Of a stretch of 14,156 nucleotides of DNA, positions 1-7,291 are shown in pieces (the stretch's first letter is position 1; every line of letters begins with the position of its first letter). The position numbers and the translations under genes were made by a program. The DNA comes from Saprospiraceae bacterium (GTDB lineage Bacteria; Bacteroidota; Bacteroidia; Chitinophagales; Saprospiraceae). Below the pieces are notes generated by a model that saw only the letters and a list, made by a program, of their open reading frames with translations, was not told the origin of the DNA and made no database searches. The stretch is from the NCBI GenBank assembly GCA_014379665.1, contig JACMLK010000455.1, positions 1-14,156 on the forward strand. Direction: 5' to 3'.

Positions 1-1870
1 GGGTATCAAACGAAGTTTTGAAGACTATCCTGCCATCGGGTAGTTTTGAAAAAAATATATCAAATACTTCATCCATGTCATTTCCAAAAGTCTGACTTAG
101 AATGTGAAGTGTATTGTAAGGAGTCGTATATCGTGTCAGATCACCTGTTATACCATATTGAACCAATTCTTCTTTAGACAATGGTATTCTGGGATTAAAT
201 AAGCCCATAGTTCCCTCCACCTGATTGGTAGGGATGTACCATATCCGAAAAAATCCAAGTATATGGTCTATTCTTAGTGCGTCAAAATACCGGTTGAGTT
301 GTTGCATCCTTTGTCGCCACCATAGAAAGCCGTTTTTAGACATTTCGACCCAGTTGTACGTAGGAAATCCCCAGTTTTGGCCTAATACTGCGTAATCATC
401 AGGTGGTGCACCTGCCTGTTCATTCATGTTATACAATTCAGGTGCTACCCAGGCATCGCAACTATATCTATAAATTCCTATTGGAAGGTCACCTTTTAGT
501 ACAACGCCATTCTTTCTGGCATAATCTCTGGCCTCCAGCAATTGTTTGTCAGCATGATATTGAAGAAAATAGTAAAATTGTATATCCCGGTATTCACTAT
601 ATTGCTCATTGCACAATGCTTCAATCACATCTGTACTGAATGTTGAATATGTAGACCATGCATTAAAATTGCAGGTTTTAAATTTGTCTCTCAGATGACA
701 AAAAACAGCATATGACTTTATCCATGTCTTGTTTTCTTCCAGAAATAACATCACCTCTCTGTCTTTAATAAAATGATCATATTCCTGAGCAAACAACTTT
801 CGAAGGTAGAAAAATTTAGTTTCAAGTACTTTTTCAAAATCTACAGATTCAAGTGCATTCAAATCATCGGTTGATTTCTGAAGTGCTTTTTGGTCAGATA
901 TGCTTTTTAATAAAGCAATATTTTGAAGATTTATATAAAGCGGGTGCAATGCAAACACCGAAATGGAGGCATAGGGATAACTATCCACCCAGGTTTTATT
1001 TGCAATCGTGTCATTGACCGGTAAAACCTGAATAATATTTGATCCGATAACTTTTGTCCAATCAACCAAAGCTTTTAAATCGGAAAATTCTCCAATACCC
1101 AGACCTTTTCTGCTTCTTAAGGAGAAAACAGGTATGGCCACTCCACTACCTCTCCAATTAGGTTTACCATATCGGAAATGCTCATCAGTGATGATTAATT
1201 GATTATTATCAAAATCTGGAACAACAAAGTGACATAACCGGTTATTGCCCTCTTCCCAAAGCACAATTTTTTTAGTATCCGGTTCAACCAGAACGTATTT
1301 ATATTCCAGATGAATATTTAAATGTTCGTTGGGGATAGTTAATTCACATATTGGGAAATGACTATCATTAAGTAATAAAGCAGTTGTCCAACTACCTAAG
1401 GATGGATCATTACCAGATATACCAAAACTAAGATGTGAAGGAATAGTTGCGCTATGTAATCTGAAGGTAATTTTATTAAAATTAGTTAACCTTTTATCTT
1501 TTTTTAGTGCTTTTACGGGTTTTTTATTTCTTTTAAAAATAGCTTCGGTGAATGCCGAAGAAAAAAATGCATTATTTTCATTGTCTCTGGATCTCCATTG
1601 ATCTTCAATAAATACATTTTTATTTTCGCCCGGAGAAATAATTCTGGCATTCCCCCATTCACGAAGAGATAATCCTTCATTATCTACAATAATATAATTA
1701 TAAGTAAAAATGGTTGTTTTCCCTTCCAGATTCATCACTCCGGTCCAGTTTTGACCATCAAAGGTTTGAAATAGCAATTTTTTCATTTTAGGATCATCAT
1801 CCATAAAATATTCAATACCTATTTGTTGTCCCAAAATAGTTTTATAGTGCAGATGAAAATGTAATAACAT
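1..1870 (-). CDS. malQ: 4-alpha-glucanotransferase (amylomaltase, DPE2-like), C-terminus cut off by window edge
   Basis: Disproportionating enzyme of family GH77, which moves alpha-1,4-glucan segments between maltodextrins in the cytoplasm. Reading leftward from the ATG at 1870, 623 codons are open and the frame leaves the window at base 1. Residues 1 to about 110 and 135-235 look like two CBM20 starch-binding domains; the second has the typical GNDPSLGSW segment at about 153-161. The GH77 core begins near residue 240 (GSGVAIPVFSLRSRKGLGIG). Visible core motifs are GDLPIG at 460-465, the GAPPDDYAVLGQNWGFP segment at 487-503, and DALRIDHILGFFRIW at 530-544, where D535 should be the nucleophile. 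The acid/base Glu lies beyond the edge. The roughly 130-residue helical stretch between about 310 and 445 matches the insertion of plant DPE2 and Bacteroidota MalQ proteins, which are usually near 890 residues. The gene lies 84 nt downstream of the DUF937 gene on the same strand. No Shine-Dalgarno sequence is seen. Confidence 0.95.
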   Translation of the reverse strand, partial: MLLHFHLHYKTILGQQIGIEYFMDDDPKMKKLLFQTFDGQNWTGVMNLEGKTTIFTYNYIIVDNEGLSLREWGNARIISPGENKNVFIEDQWRSRDNENNAFFSSAFTEAIFKRNKKPVKALKKDKRLTNFNKITFRLHSATIPSHLSFGISGNDPSLGSWTTALLLNDSHFPICELTIPNEHLNIHLEYKYVLVEPDTKKIVLWEEGNNRLCHFVVPDFDNNQLIITDEHFRYGKPNWRGSGVAIPVFSLRSRKGLGIGEFSDLKALVDWTKVIGSNIIQVLPVNDTIANKTWVDSYPYASISVFALHPLYINLQNIALLKSISDQKALQKSTDDLNALESVDFEKVLETKFFYLRKLFAQEYDHFIKDREVMLFLEENKTWIKSYAVFCHLRDKFKTCNFNAWSTYSTFSTDVIEALCNEQYSEYRDIQFYYFLQYHADKQLLEARDYARKNGVVLKGDLPIGIYRYSCDAWVAPELYNMNEQAGAPPDDYAVLGQNWGFPTYNWVEMSKNGFLWWRQRMQQLNRYFDALRIDHILGFFRIWYIPTNQVEGTMGLFNPRIPLSKEELVQYGITGDLTRYTTPYNTLHILSQTFGNDMDEVFDIFFSKLPDGRIVFKTSFDT

Positions 1871-1898
1871 ATTATTTTATTAATGCGGGCTTTAAAAT

Positions 1899-1932
1899 GA
1901 AAGACCACTAAAATAATTTTTAGCGGTCTTTC
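1899..1932 (-). terminator. Hairpin between DUF937 gene and malQ, possible weak terminator
   Basis: GAAAGACC (1899-1906) pairs with GGTCTTTC (1925-1932). After one mismatch the stem continues with CTAAAA (1908-1913) against TTTTAG (1918-1923), leaving a 4-nt loop. On the minus strand it lies just past the DUF937 stop and is followed by ATTTTAAA, a poor U-tract. It may terminate, or only attenuate, transcription into malQ. Confidence 0.45.
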
Positions 1933-1954
1933 AGCAATAAATTCAACAAGGTTT

Positions 1955-2581
1955 TTATTTGCCTCCTAACATTTTGCCAAATATCGATTTGAAGCCCATC
2001 TCTGCAAGATCGTCGACCATATTGCCGTCACCATCTCTGTCAAGGAACTTTGAAAAAATGCTTTGATTTGTTGGTTGCTGATTTACCGTCCGTGTGGCTC
2101 CTTTTAAAATATCCAAAAATCCACCTCCCTCTTGAGTTGCTTCAGGTTGGCTAGCTTTGGCTTTCCCAAGATATGCAAGCACAATAGGAGCCAGGGTCAG
2201 CATTAGTTGGCCAATTTTTGAAGCATCTATTCCACTGGCTTTAGAAATTGATTCAACAACTGCACCTTGCTGTGGTCCCAATATGTGGTTTAGAATACCT
2301 GCACTATTTGTCGTCTTTGGGTTACTTGGTTGAACTGCTCCGGTTAAGAAACCGGACAAGTCATTTAAAATACTGCCATCATGATCTCTATCTAAAGCAG
2401 AGAGTAAATCATTTTGTCCATCAGGTGTTGAAGCATTATTTGATACCGCGTTTAGTAGAGTGGCTAATACATTATCCACCGCCGTATTGGTTTGTTCTCT
2501 ATCTTCCATCCCTAACTGTTTACTTACCTGACCGATTATCATGTCTTTCATAGGTCCTTGTAACAAATCTGTAATATCCAT
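1955..2581 (-). CDS. DUF937 family protein with two EF-hand/dockerin-like acidic loops
   Basis: A 208-residue protein with no signal peptide and no clear membrane segment. It has the look of DUF937 (YidB-like) proteins: N-terminal MDITDLLQGPMKDMI, a region rich in small and hydrophobic residues (about 95-140, including GIDASKIGQLMLTLAPIVLAYL), and Gly/Gln-rich linkers. The function of the family is not established. Two loops of the form DxDxDG occur: DRDHDGS at 64-70 and DRDGDGN at 181-187, each followed by a short hydrophobic helix (ILNDLSGFL and MVDDLAEMG). This is the pattern of EF-hand or dockerin calcium sites, so calcium binding is a reasonable inference. The ATG at 2581 is the only good start and has an A/T-rich leader. 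The gene precedes malQ on the same strand, but a hairpin separates them, so co-transcription is uncertain. A TATTTTCG box at 2604-2611 on the minus strand (one mismatch from TAnnTTTG) may be its promoter. Confidence 0.85.
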   Translation of the reverse strand: MDITDLLQGPMKDMIIGQVSKQLGMEDREQTNTAVDNVLATLLNAVSNNASTPDGQNDLLSALDRDHDGSILNDLSGFLTGAVQPSNPKTTNSAGILNHILGPQQGAVVESISKASGIDASKIGQLMLTLAPIVLAYLGKAKASQPEATQEGGGFLDILKGATRTVNQQPTNQSIFSKFLDRDGDGNMVDDLAEMGFKSIFGKMLGGK

Positions 2582-2728
2582 TGTAATTTAATTTTTAATT
2601 ATTCGAAAATACGAGTTGCAATACTAACAATAATTTGACAAAATAATTCATTGTATAAGGAACATTTCCATGTAATTAAAATTAGGAATGATATTTGTAT
2701 TATCAAATTAAATAATTATATAATATAT

Positions 2729-3844
2729 ATGTTGCGTATAAATGTTTATAAAATTATCATTATCCTGCCTGTTTTCTTATTTTCAAACATTTTGGCAGGC
2801 AATAAAAAACTGACGGAAGTGTATGTTGCAATTTATAAGAATATTGCAGTTAGTGAAATGAGAAAGACAGGCATACCTGCAAGTATAAAACTAGCTCAGG
2901 GAATACTGGAATCTGACCTTGGCAGGAGTGATCTTGCGTATAAAGCTAACAATCATTTTGGAATTAAATGCGGTAAAGATTGGACCGGAAACATATTTTA
3001 CAAACATGATGATGATCTTGATAGCTCCGGTATGGTAATTGAAAGCTGTTTCAGGGCATTTTCATCACCGGAAGAATCTTTTGCAGCACATTCTGATTTC
3101 CTGACTGATCCTTCCAAACTATCGCGATATGGGTTTTTATTTGCATTGGGTTCAACAGATTATGCAGGATGGGCCAATGGATTAAAGTTTTCAGGTTATG
3201 CATCTGATCCGACTTATGCATCCAAATTGATCAGAATCATCGAAAATAATAAATTGTACCTGTATGATGAGCCGGTTGCTTTGCCAAAACAAAATATTGA
3301 TGTGCCGGTCATGGTAAGAAATGATGTCATTGAAATGGATAAAACCTATCATTATGTTTCGGAAGTAAAAGCATCTGATATTAAATACGAGAAAGCAAAA
3401 ACAAGTCGAAGTACCAGATACAACTTCCTCAAAATAAATGACCTCAAAGCCCTATACGCTAAAGGTGATGAGACTGCACAGGAAATAGCATCACGAACAG
3501 GAAAGGATGTATTTGAAATTCTGGAGTTTAATGAAGGTATTTCAAGTCCGGATGATGTTTTTGAACAGGGAGAAATCATTTTTTTAGAAAAAAAGAAAAA
3601 ATCATTCAATGACGAAAATAATGGATTCCACACAGTAGAGGGAAATGAAACCATGTATGACATTTCTCAAAAATATGGGATCAGATTAGAAAGCTTATTG
3701 GCTAAAAATAATCTGAACATTAATGTGGAACCGTTATCCGGAGAAAAAATAAGCCTGATTAAAAATCTATCAAAAAAGGAAACACCAAAACATCGGATAG
3801 TTGAAAAATTTGAATCTTATGTTGATTTGGGTGGATTAAAATAG
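2729..3844 (+). CDS. Secreted GH73-type glucosaminidase with C-terminal LysM-like domains
   Basis: Probable peptidoglycan hydrolase (endo-beta-N-acetylglucosaminidase, FlgJ/LytD-like fold) acting in the cell envelope. The frame is open from a TTG at 2651, but the ATG at 2729 fits better because it puts a basic N-terminus directly before a hydrophobic signal peptide (MLRINVYKIIIILPVFLFSNILAG, given here as residues 1-24). That start gives 371 residues. The catalytic domain spans about 30-180: GIPASIKLAQGILES carries the likely catalytic Glu (E61), followed by ANNHFGIKC at 73-81, GYASDPTYASKLI at 157-168 and a terminal YLYD. Residues 233-286 resemble a degenerate LysM and 299-345 a clearer LysM (HTVEGNETMYDISQKYGI). 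A paralogue lacking LysM begins at 7292. The stop codon directly abuts the rluF ATG. Confidence 0.88.
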   Translation: MLRINVYKIIIILPVFLFSNILAGNKKLTEVYVAIYKNIAVSEMRKTGIPASIKLAQGILESDLGRSDLAYKANNHFGIKCGKDWTGNIFYKHDDDLDSSGMVIESCFRAFSSPEESFAAHSDFLTDPSKLSRYGFLFALGSTDYAGWANGLKFSGYASDPTYASKLIRIIENNKLYLYDEPVALPKQNIDVPVMVRNDVIEMDKTYHYVSEVKASDIKYEKAKTSRSTRYNFLKINDLKALYAKGDETAQEIASRTGKDVFEILEFNEGISSPDDVFEQGEIIFLEKKKKSFNDENNGFHTVEGNETMYDISQKYGIRLESLLAKNNLNINVEPLSGEKISLIKNLSKKETPKHRIVEKFESYVDLGGLK

Positions 3845-4561
3845 ATGATACCGGAACATATCAGTTTAAACAAATACATAAGCGAAACGGGTCTTTGCTC
3901 GCGCAGAGAGGCCGACAAACTTATTGAATCAGGTAGGGTCAGAATTAATGATATTATCGCCCGAAAAGGGAATCGGGCCACAGTCACGGACAAAGTTTAT
4001 ATTGATGATGTGCTTATCACAAAGGAAACCAGGCCCATTTACATTGCCTTAAACAAACCGGTAGGAATTGTCTGTACAACAGATCAACGTGAACCCGATA
4101 ACATCATAGATTATCTCGGATTTCAGGAACGGATCTTCCCAATAGGAAGGCTCGATAAAATGTCTCAGGGGCTTATCATGTTGACAAATGATGGTGACAT
4201 AGTCAATAAAATCCTCCGTGCAGGTAATTACCACGAAAAAGAATATATAGTTACCGTTAATAAACCAATTGATCAGGCCTTCATCAAAACTATGTCCACG
4301 GGTGTACCCATACTTGATACGGTGACCCGTCCATGCCTGGTCAAACAAATAGACGATTTCAGTTTCAATATCATACTTACCCAAGGACTTAACCGTCAGA
4401 TCCGTCGTATGTGCGAATATCTAGGTTACCATGTGCGTACGCTCAATAGGGTGCGCATTATGAATATCACGCTGGAAAACATTGCTTATGACTCCTGGAG
4501 GTATCTCACAGACAAGGAAGTTTCATATCTGATGAATATGGTGAAGGATTCAAGAAAATAG
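3845..4561 (+). CDS. rluF: 23S rRNA pseudouridine synthase RluF-like (S4 + RluF family)
   Basis: Isomerises a uridine to pseudouridine in 23S rRNA (U2604 in E. coli for RluF). The 238-residue protein starts with an S4 RNA-binding domain (about 6-50, containing GLCSRREADKLIESGRVRIN). The RsuA/RluB/E/F catalytic domain follows: ALNKPVGIVCTTD at 68-80, then IFPIGRLDKMSQGLIMLTND, in which D104 is the catalytic aspartate. RluF-type signatures follow, NKILRAGNYHEKEYIVTV and then GLNRQIRRMCEYLGYHV. The long match around the catalytic loop and the RAGN.HEKEY segment point to RluF rather than RsuA, RluB or RluE. It lacks the long basic C-terminal tail of the E. coli enzyme. The ATG immediately follows the TAG of the glucosaminidase gene with no spacer, so translation may be coupled. 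It ends 5 nt from the convergent DUF486 reading frame. Confidence 0.93.
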   Translation: MIPEHISLNKYISETGLCSRREADKLIESGRVRINDIIARKGNRATVTDKVYIDDVLITKETRPIYIALNKPVGIVCTTDQREPDNIIDYLGFQERIFPIGRLDKMSQGLIMLTNDGDIVNKILRAGNYHEKEYIVTVNKPIDQAFIKTMSTGVPILDTVTRPCLVKQIDDFSFNIILTQGLNRQIRRMCEYLGYHVRTLNRVRIMNITLENIAYDSWRYLTDKEVSYLMNMVKDSRK

Positions 4562-4566
4562 AAGCT

Positions 4567-4935
4567 TCACTTTTTAAATATAAAATATACTGCCAGAATC
4601 AGAAATATAAATCCAATAATGTGATTGCTGCGTAAGGTCTCAGTTTTGAAAACCAAGAGAGTAAAAACTGTAAATACCGTCAGGGTGATCACTTCCTGAA
4701 TTACTTTAAGTTGCTAAAGATTGAATGGTCCTCCATTTCCACTATAACCTATTTTGTTGGCCGGTACCTGAAAACAATATTCAAAAAATGCCACTCCCCA
4801 ACTTATCAGAATAATGGAAATTAATCCAAGTTTTGCCGACCATTTCCACTCAGAAAATTTCAAATGACCATACCACGCAAGGGTCATGAAAATATTGGAG
4901 ACAATGAGTAACCCTATGGAATAAAATTGTTTCAT
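4567..4935 (-). pseudogene. DUF486 (DMT-type small membrane protein) interrupted by an in-frame TAG
   Basis: From the ATG at 4935 the frame runs 73 codons, meets TAG at 4716-4714, and then stays open in the same frame for 48 more codons to TGA at 4569-4567. Both halves match one DUF486 protein. The first has SNIFMTLAWYGHLKF, ISWGVAFFEYCFQVPANKIGY and NGGPFNL. The second begins QLKVIQEVITL and ends ILAVYFIFKK. Joined, this is 122 codon positions, close to the usual length of about 115-120 for these four-helix inner-membrane proteins of unknown function. There is no frameshift or gap, so a single base change (for example from TGG, TAC/TAT or TTG) explains the break. The start lies 28 nt downstream of the AlkA-type gene, suggesting one transcript. 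The alternatives are a sequencing or assembly error, readthrough, or a functional truncated product missing the last one to two helices. Confidence 0.8.
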
Positions 4936-4963
4936 GCTGTATTTTGGATTTATACGATCGTGT

Positions 4964-5587
4964 CTATTTGAAAAACTTACTGTCTTTGGCAGCCCAAAGA
5001 TACCTGCAGGCATAAGACCGATATGGTCTCCACGGTTCGGCAATGGATTTCAGATCTTCGATCAATTGTTTTTTTTCTGAAGTTGGTTTATATAATGCAA
5101 TCATATTATTTCTGATGATCAGATCATCGAGAGGTAATACATCTTCCCTTTGCAATGAAAACATCATAATCATCTCTACTGTCCAGCGACCCACCCCTTT
5201 TATTTTGGTTAATTCCAGGATAATATCTTCATCACTCCAGGTATCCCAGTTCATGTCAAAAAGCTGTTGTTCTTCAAAATGTCTAGCTACATTCTGAATA
5301 TATCCGGCTTTCTGAAAAGAGAGACCATACGATCTTAACTCATCAGCGCTCTTGTTTTTGATCTGCTCATGTACAGAAACGGAAGTGTCTAAGGACTGGA
5401 TGAACCGACCATAAATCGTAGCAGCTGCGGCAGTGGACAGTTGTTGTGAAACAATAGATCTGATCAGATCATCAAACACATTAATGGGCTCTTTATGAAT
5501 TGTAACTTCACAGTTTTCTATTAAAACTGCGAGTTTTTTATCTTTTTTGAGGTGAGATATGATCAGAGGCCGTATCTTTGCATCCAT
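4964..5587 (-). CDS. DNA-3-methyladenine glycosylase II family (HhH-GPD, AlkA/Mag-like)
   Basis: Base-excision repair glycosylase that removes alkylated purines from DNA. The protein is 207 residues, the short form seen in yeast Mag1-like and many bacterial enzymes, without the N-terminal TBP-like domain of E. coli AlkA. Motifs: LIRSIVSQQLSTAAAATIYGR at 41-61 (N-terminal helices of the HhH-GPD fold; written here in outline), the helix-hairpin-helix IKGVGRWTVEMIMMF at 129-143, and DVLPLDDLIIRNNM at 149-162, where D155 aligns with the catalytic aspartate. No Cys cluster of the Nth/MutY iron-sulfur type is present, which argues against an endonuclease III homologue. The start ATG at 5587 has no clear ribosome site. 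It is divergent from the 5636 gene and 28 nt upstream of the broken DUF486 gene. Confidence 0.9.
   Translation of the reverse strand: MDAKIRPLIISHLKKDKKLAVLIENCEVTIHKEPINVFDDLIRSIVSQQLSTAAAATIYGRFIQSLDTSVSVHEQIKNKSADELRSYGLSFQKAGYIQNVARHFEEQQLFDMNWDTWSDEDIILELTKIKGVGRWTVEMIMMFSLQREDVLPLDDLIIRNNMIALYKPTSEKKQLIEDLKSIAEPWRPYRSYACRYLWAAKDSKFFK
5547..5580 (+). promoter_or_regulatory. Candidate Bacteroidota promoter for the 5636 gene, inside the alkA-type CDS start
   Basis: TATCTTTG at 5573-5580 is a full match to the -7 consensus TAnnTTTG and is followed by C, as is common. A TTG at 5547-5549 lies 23 nt upstream and could be the -33 element. The expected start site is near 5587, leaving a leader of about 50 nt. 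The -7 box overlaps codons 3-5 of the divergent glycosylase gene. Confidence 0.5.
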
Positions 5588-5635
5588 AAATTACAATTAC
5601 TCCGTTCTTAAACAACGGCTAAAATAATACAAAAC

Positions 5636-7231
5636 ATGATCTACAGGATAATTTTATCCATTTTGTTGATATTTTCAAAAAATTATCTGGTTGCTCAATC
5701 TTTCAATATGAAAAAGATGGGGCAGAACAGTGCTATGCCCGGTTCGATTTTCAGTGCGGTCTTTGGGTATACGGATAGTCAGGGTAATGAATTTGCCATT
5801 ATTGGAAGTACATTGGCTGTGAATATTTTTAATGTAAATAATTGTGCCAATCCGGTAAATGTGTTGACCCACCAGGATGGATATAGCACATCATGGCGGG
5901 AATTCGCTTCCTACCAGAATTATGTCTATGCTATTTGTGATGCTGGATCGTGTAGCAGTGGTCTTCAGGTCATAAACATGAATAATATGTCTGTATCTTC
6001 TCAAACTAGTGTGTTCGTAAGGGCTCATACTATTTTTGTAGAACAGAATCAGGGTAGATTATATGTGATGGGTTCTTACAATTCATCCTTCCAAAGCAGA
6101 CTTCTGATTTATACTTTAGATACCGAAATAGTAAATGGAACCACTTATAATGGCACAGCTGCAAATCCGGTGTTGATTCGTGATTTTCCCACGATTTATA
6201 TCCACGATATGTATGTAAGAGACAACATTGGTTATGCTTCAGTTGGAAACGCCGGATATATTTTATGGGATTTGACTGATCCGTCCAATATAACTGTGTT
6301 GGCATCAATTGATGATTTAACAGGATATAATCACAGTAGCTGGTTTAATAGTACAGGATTCTATTCCTATGTTGCAGAAGAGATTCCAAGGGGTAGACCA
6401 ATTAATGTATATCACAGAACCGGAACCGGTGTAAATACCAGTATAAATTCAGTGACAAATTTTAAAGAACCATTGGAAGCTCCTATATCTTATAATAACG
6501 TGGCGCATAATCCTCACATAAAAGGAGACACTTTATTTGTATCCTATTATGAAGATGGGGTGCAGGTTTTTGATATTTCTAATCCTGTTATTCCTAAAAG
6601 AATAGCTTATTATGATACCTATCATCAAAATAATGGCACCGGGTATCCCAGCAGCGGTTATAACGGTTGTTGGGGAGTGTATCCTTTTTTGGCTTCGGGC
6701 TGTGTTTTGGCCTCAGACATAAATAATGGATTATTTACTTTAAAATTGGATTTCCCCGTAAGTGACGGTGCTAATCCGGGTAAAGTGGCAAAAGCGGTAA
6801 ATACTGATGTTTTATTTGAAAACAGTGCAAAAGGGCTTGTGTTACGCTCAGATAAAGGTTATTTCTTCAGATTATTGGTAAATACAAATGGAGAGTTGGT
6901 CACACAAAGAATTGTAGGCCATACAAGCACCCCTACTTCCACACATTTGGAAAAACATGATCTGGCCTTTACAAATTCATCCAAGAGTATCATTCTTAAG
7001 GGCGTGAACAATGCTTGTAAAAAAGTAAAGATTGGTACAAATCAAATATTATTTCTGGAAGATGTACCTTGTGATGCCCTTTCTCAACAAGTAAAAATGG
7101 TAAATGGTGATCTCATAGTGGAGACCTACACCAAAGGGCTGATTATCTCCGATTCTATAGGCAGATGTTTCAGAATCACGGTGAATAATTCAGGTGTATT
7201 ACAGGTATTATTACTCAATACATGTCCATGA
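5636..7231 (+). CDS. Secreted choice-of-anchor-B family protein with three C-terminal repeats
   Basis: A 531-residue exported protein of unknown role. Residues 1-21 form a signal peptide (IILSILLIFSKNYLVAQ, cleavage likely after LVAQ). Residues 35 to about 375 form a beta-propeller-like region typical of choice-of-anchor-B/LVIVD proteins: FGYTDSQGNEFAIIGSTLAV near 43-62, STSWREFASYQNYVYAI at 84-100, NPHIKGDTLFVSYYEDGVQ at 292-310 and VFDISNPVIPKRIAYYDTY at 311-329. The family is often anchored by a type IX secretion C-terminal domain. I see no such domain here; instead residues 391-528 hold three degenerate repeats of about 37 residues and the protein ends in NTCP. Ten or so cysteines, including a CDAGSC segment, suggest an extracytoplasmic location. 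A full-consensus promoter lies upstream and a hairpin follows the stop. The nearest neighbour on the same strand is a GH73 gene 60 nt downstream. Confidence 0.82.
   Translation: MIYRIILSILLIFSKNYLVAQSFNMKKMGQNSAMPGSIFSAVFGYTDSQGNEFAIIGSTLAVNIFNVNNCANPVNVLTHQDGYSTSWREFASYQNYVYAICDAGSCSSGLQVINMNNMSVSSQTSVFVRAHTIFVEQNQGRLYVMGSYNSSFQSRLLIYTLDTEIVNGTTYNGTAANPVLIRDFPTIYIHDMYVRDNIGYASVGNAGYILWDLTDPSNITVLASIDDLTGYNHSSWFNSTGFYSYVAEEIPRGRPINVYHRTGTGVNTSINSVTNFKEPLEAPISYNNVAHNPHIKGDTLFVSYYEDGVQVFDISNPVIPKRIAYYDTYHQNNGTGYPSSGYNGCWGVYPFLASGCVLASDINNGLFTLKLDFPVSDGANPGKVAKAVNTDVLFENSAKGLVLRSDKGYFFRLLVNTNGELVTQRIVGHTSTPTSTHLEKHDLAFTNSSKSIILKGVNNACKKVKIGTNQILFLEDVPCDALSQQVKMVNGDLIVETYTKGLIISDSIGRCFRITVNNSGVLQVLLLNTCP
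6806..7219 (+). repeat. Three-fold degenerate protein repeat at the end of the choice-of-anchor-B gene
   Basis: The units are residues 391-427, 442-477 and 492-528, with starts spaced by about 50 residues. The shared pattern is D-hydrophobic-x-F/V-x-N/T-S/Y-x-K-G/S-hydrophobic-I/V-hydrophobic, then a turn, then F-R-hydrophobic-x-V-N-x-x-G-x-L. Examples are ENSAKGLVLRSDKGYFFRLL and ETYTKGLIISDSIGRCFRIT; the middle unit (TNSSKSIILKG) is the most diverged. Similarity is visible in the protein, not in the DNA. Confidence 0.6.
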
Positions 7232-7239
7232 TTTGAATT

Positions 7240-7255
7240 ATGCCATTTTTGGCAT
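7240..7255 (+). terminator. Small hairpin after the choice-of-anchor-B gene
   Basis: ATGCCA (7240-7245) and TGGCAT (7250-7255) form a perfect 6-bp stem with a TTTT loop, 8 nt past the stop codon. There is no following run of T, so it may be a processing or stability element rather than a true intrinsic terminator. Confidence 0.35.
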
Positions 7256-7277
7256 GACATTTGGAACTAATCAACTA

Positions 7278-7285
7278 TAATTTTG
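7278..7285 (+). promoter_or_regulatory. Candidate -7 promoter box before the second GH73 gene
   Basis: TAATTTTG fits the Bacteroidota -7 consensus TAnnTTTG. No TTG is found at a matching -33 distance. If used, the transcript would start near 7292, on or next to the ATG, giving a leaderless or nearly leaderless message. Confidence 0.3.
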
Positions 7286-7291
7286 TGCAAT

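Noticed and set aside
403..639. Plus-strand open frame of 78 codons inside malQ
   Set aside because: It lies antisense to strongly conserved MalQ motifs and has no recognisable protein features.
2248..2553. Plus-strand open frame of 101 codons opposite the DUF937 gene
   Set aside because: Composition rich in His, Leu and Tyr is typical of an antisense shadow; the minus-strand frame has family motifs.
2635..2659. TTGACA and TATAAG as a sigma-70 type promoter
   Set aside because: The spacer is only 13 nt and this phylum mostly uses TTTG/TAnnTTTG promoters.
2651..2728. 26-codon N-terminal extension of the first GH73 gene from a TTG
   Set aside because: The extension is A/T-rich, with no conserved features, and it would bury the signal peptide; the ATG at 2729 gives a normal export signal.
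4936..5043. Upstream extension of the DUF486 frame
   Set aside because: It overlaps the conserved C-terminal coding part of the glycosylase gene; the ATG at 4935 begins the recognisable membrane protein.
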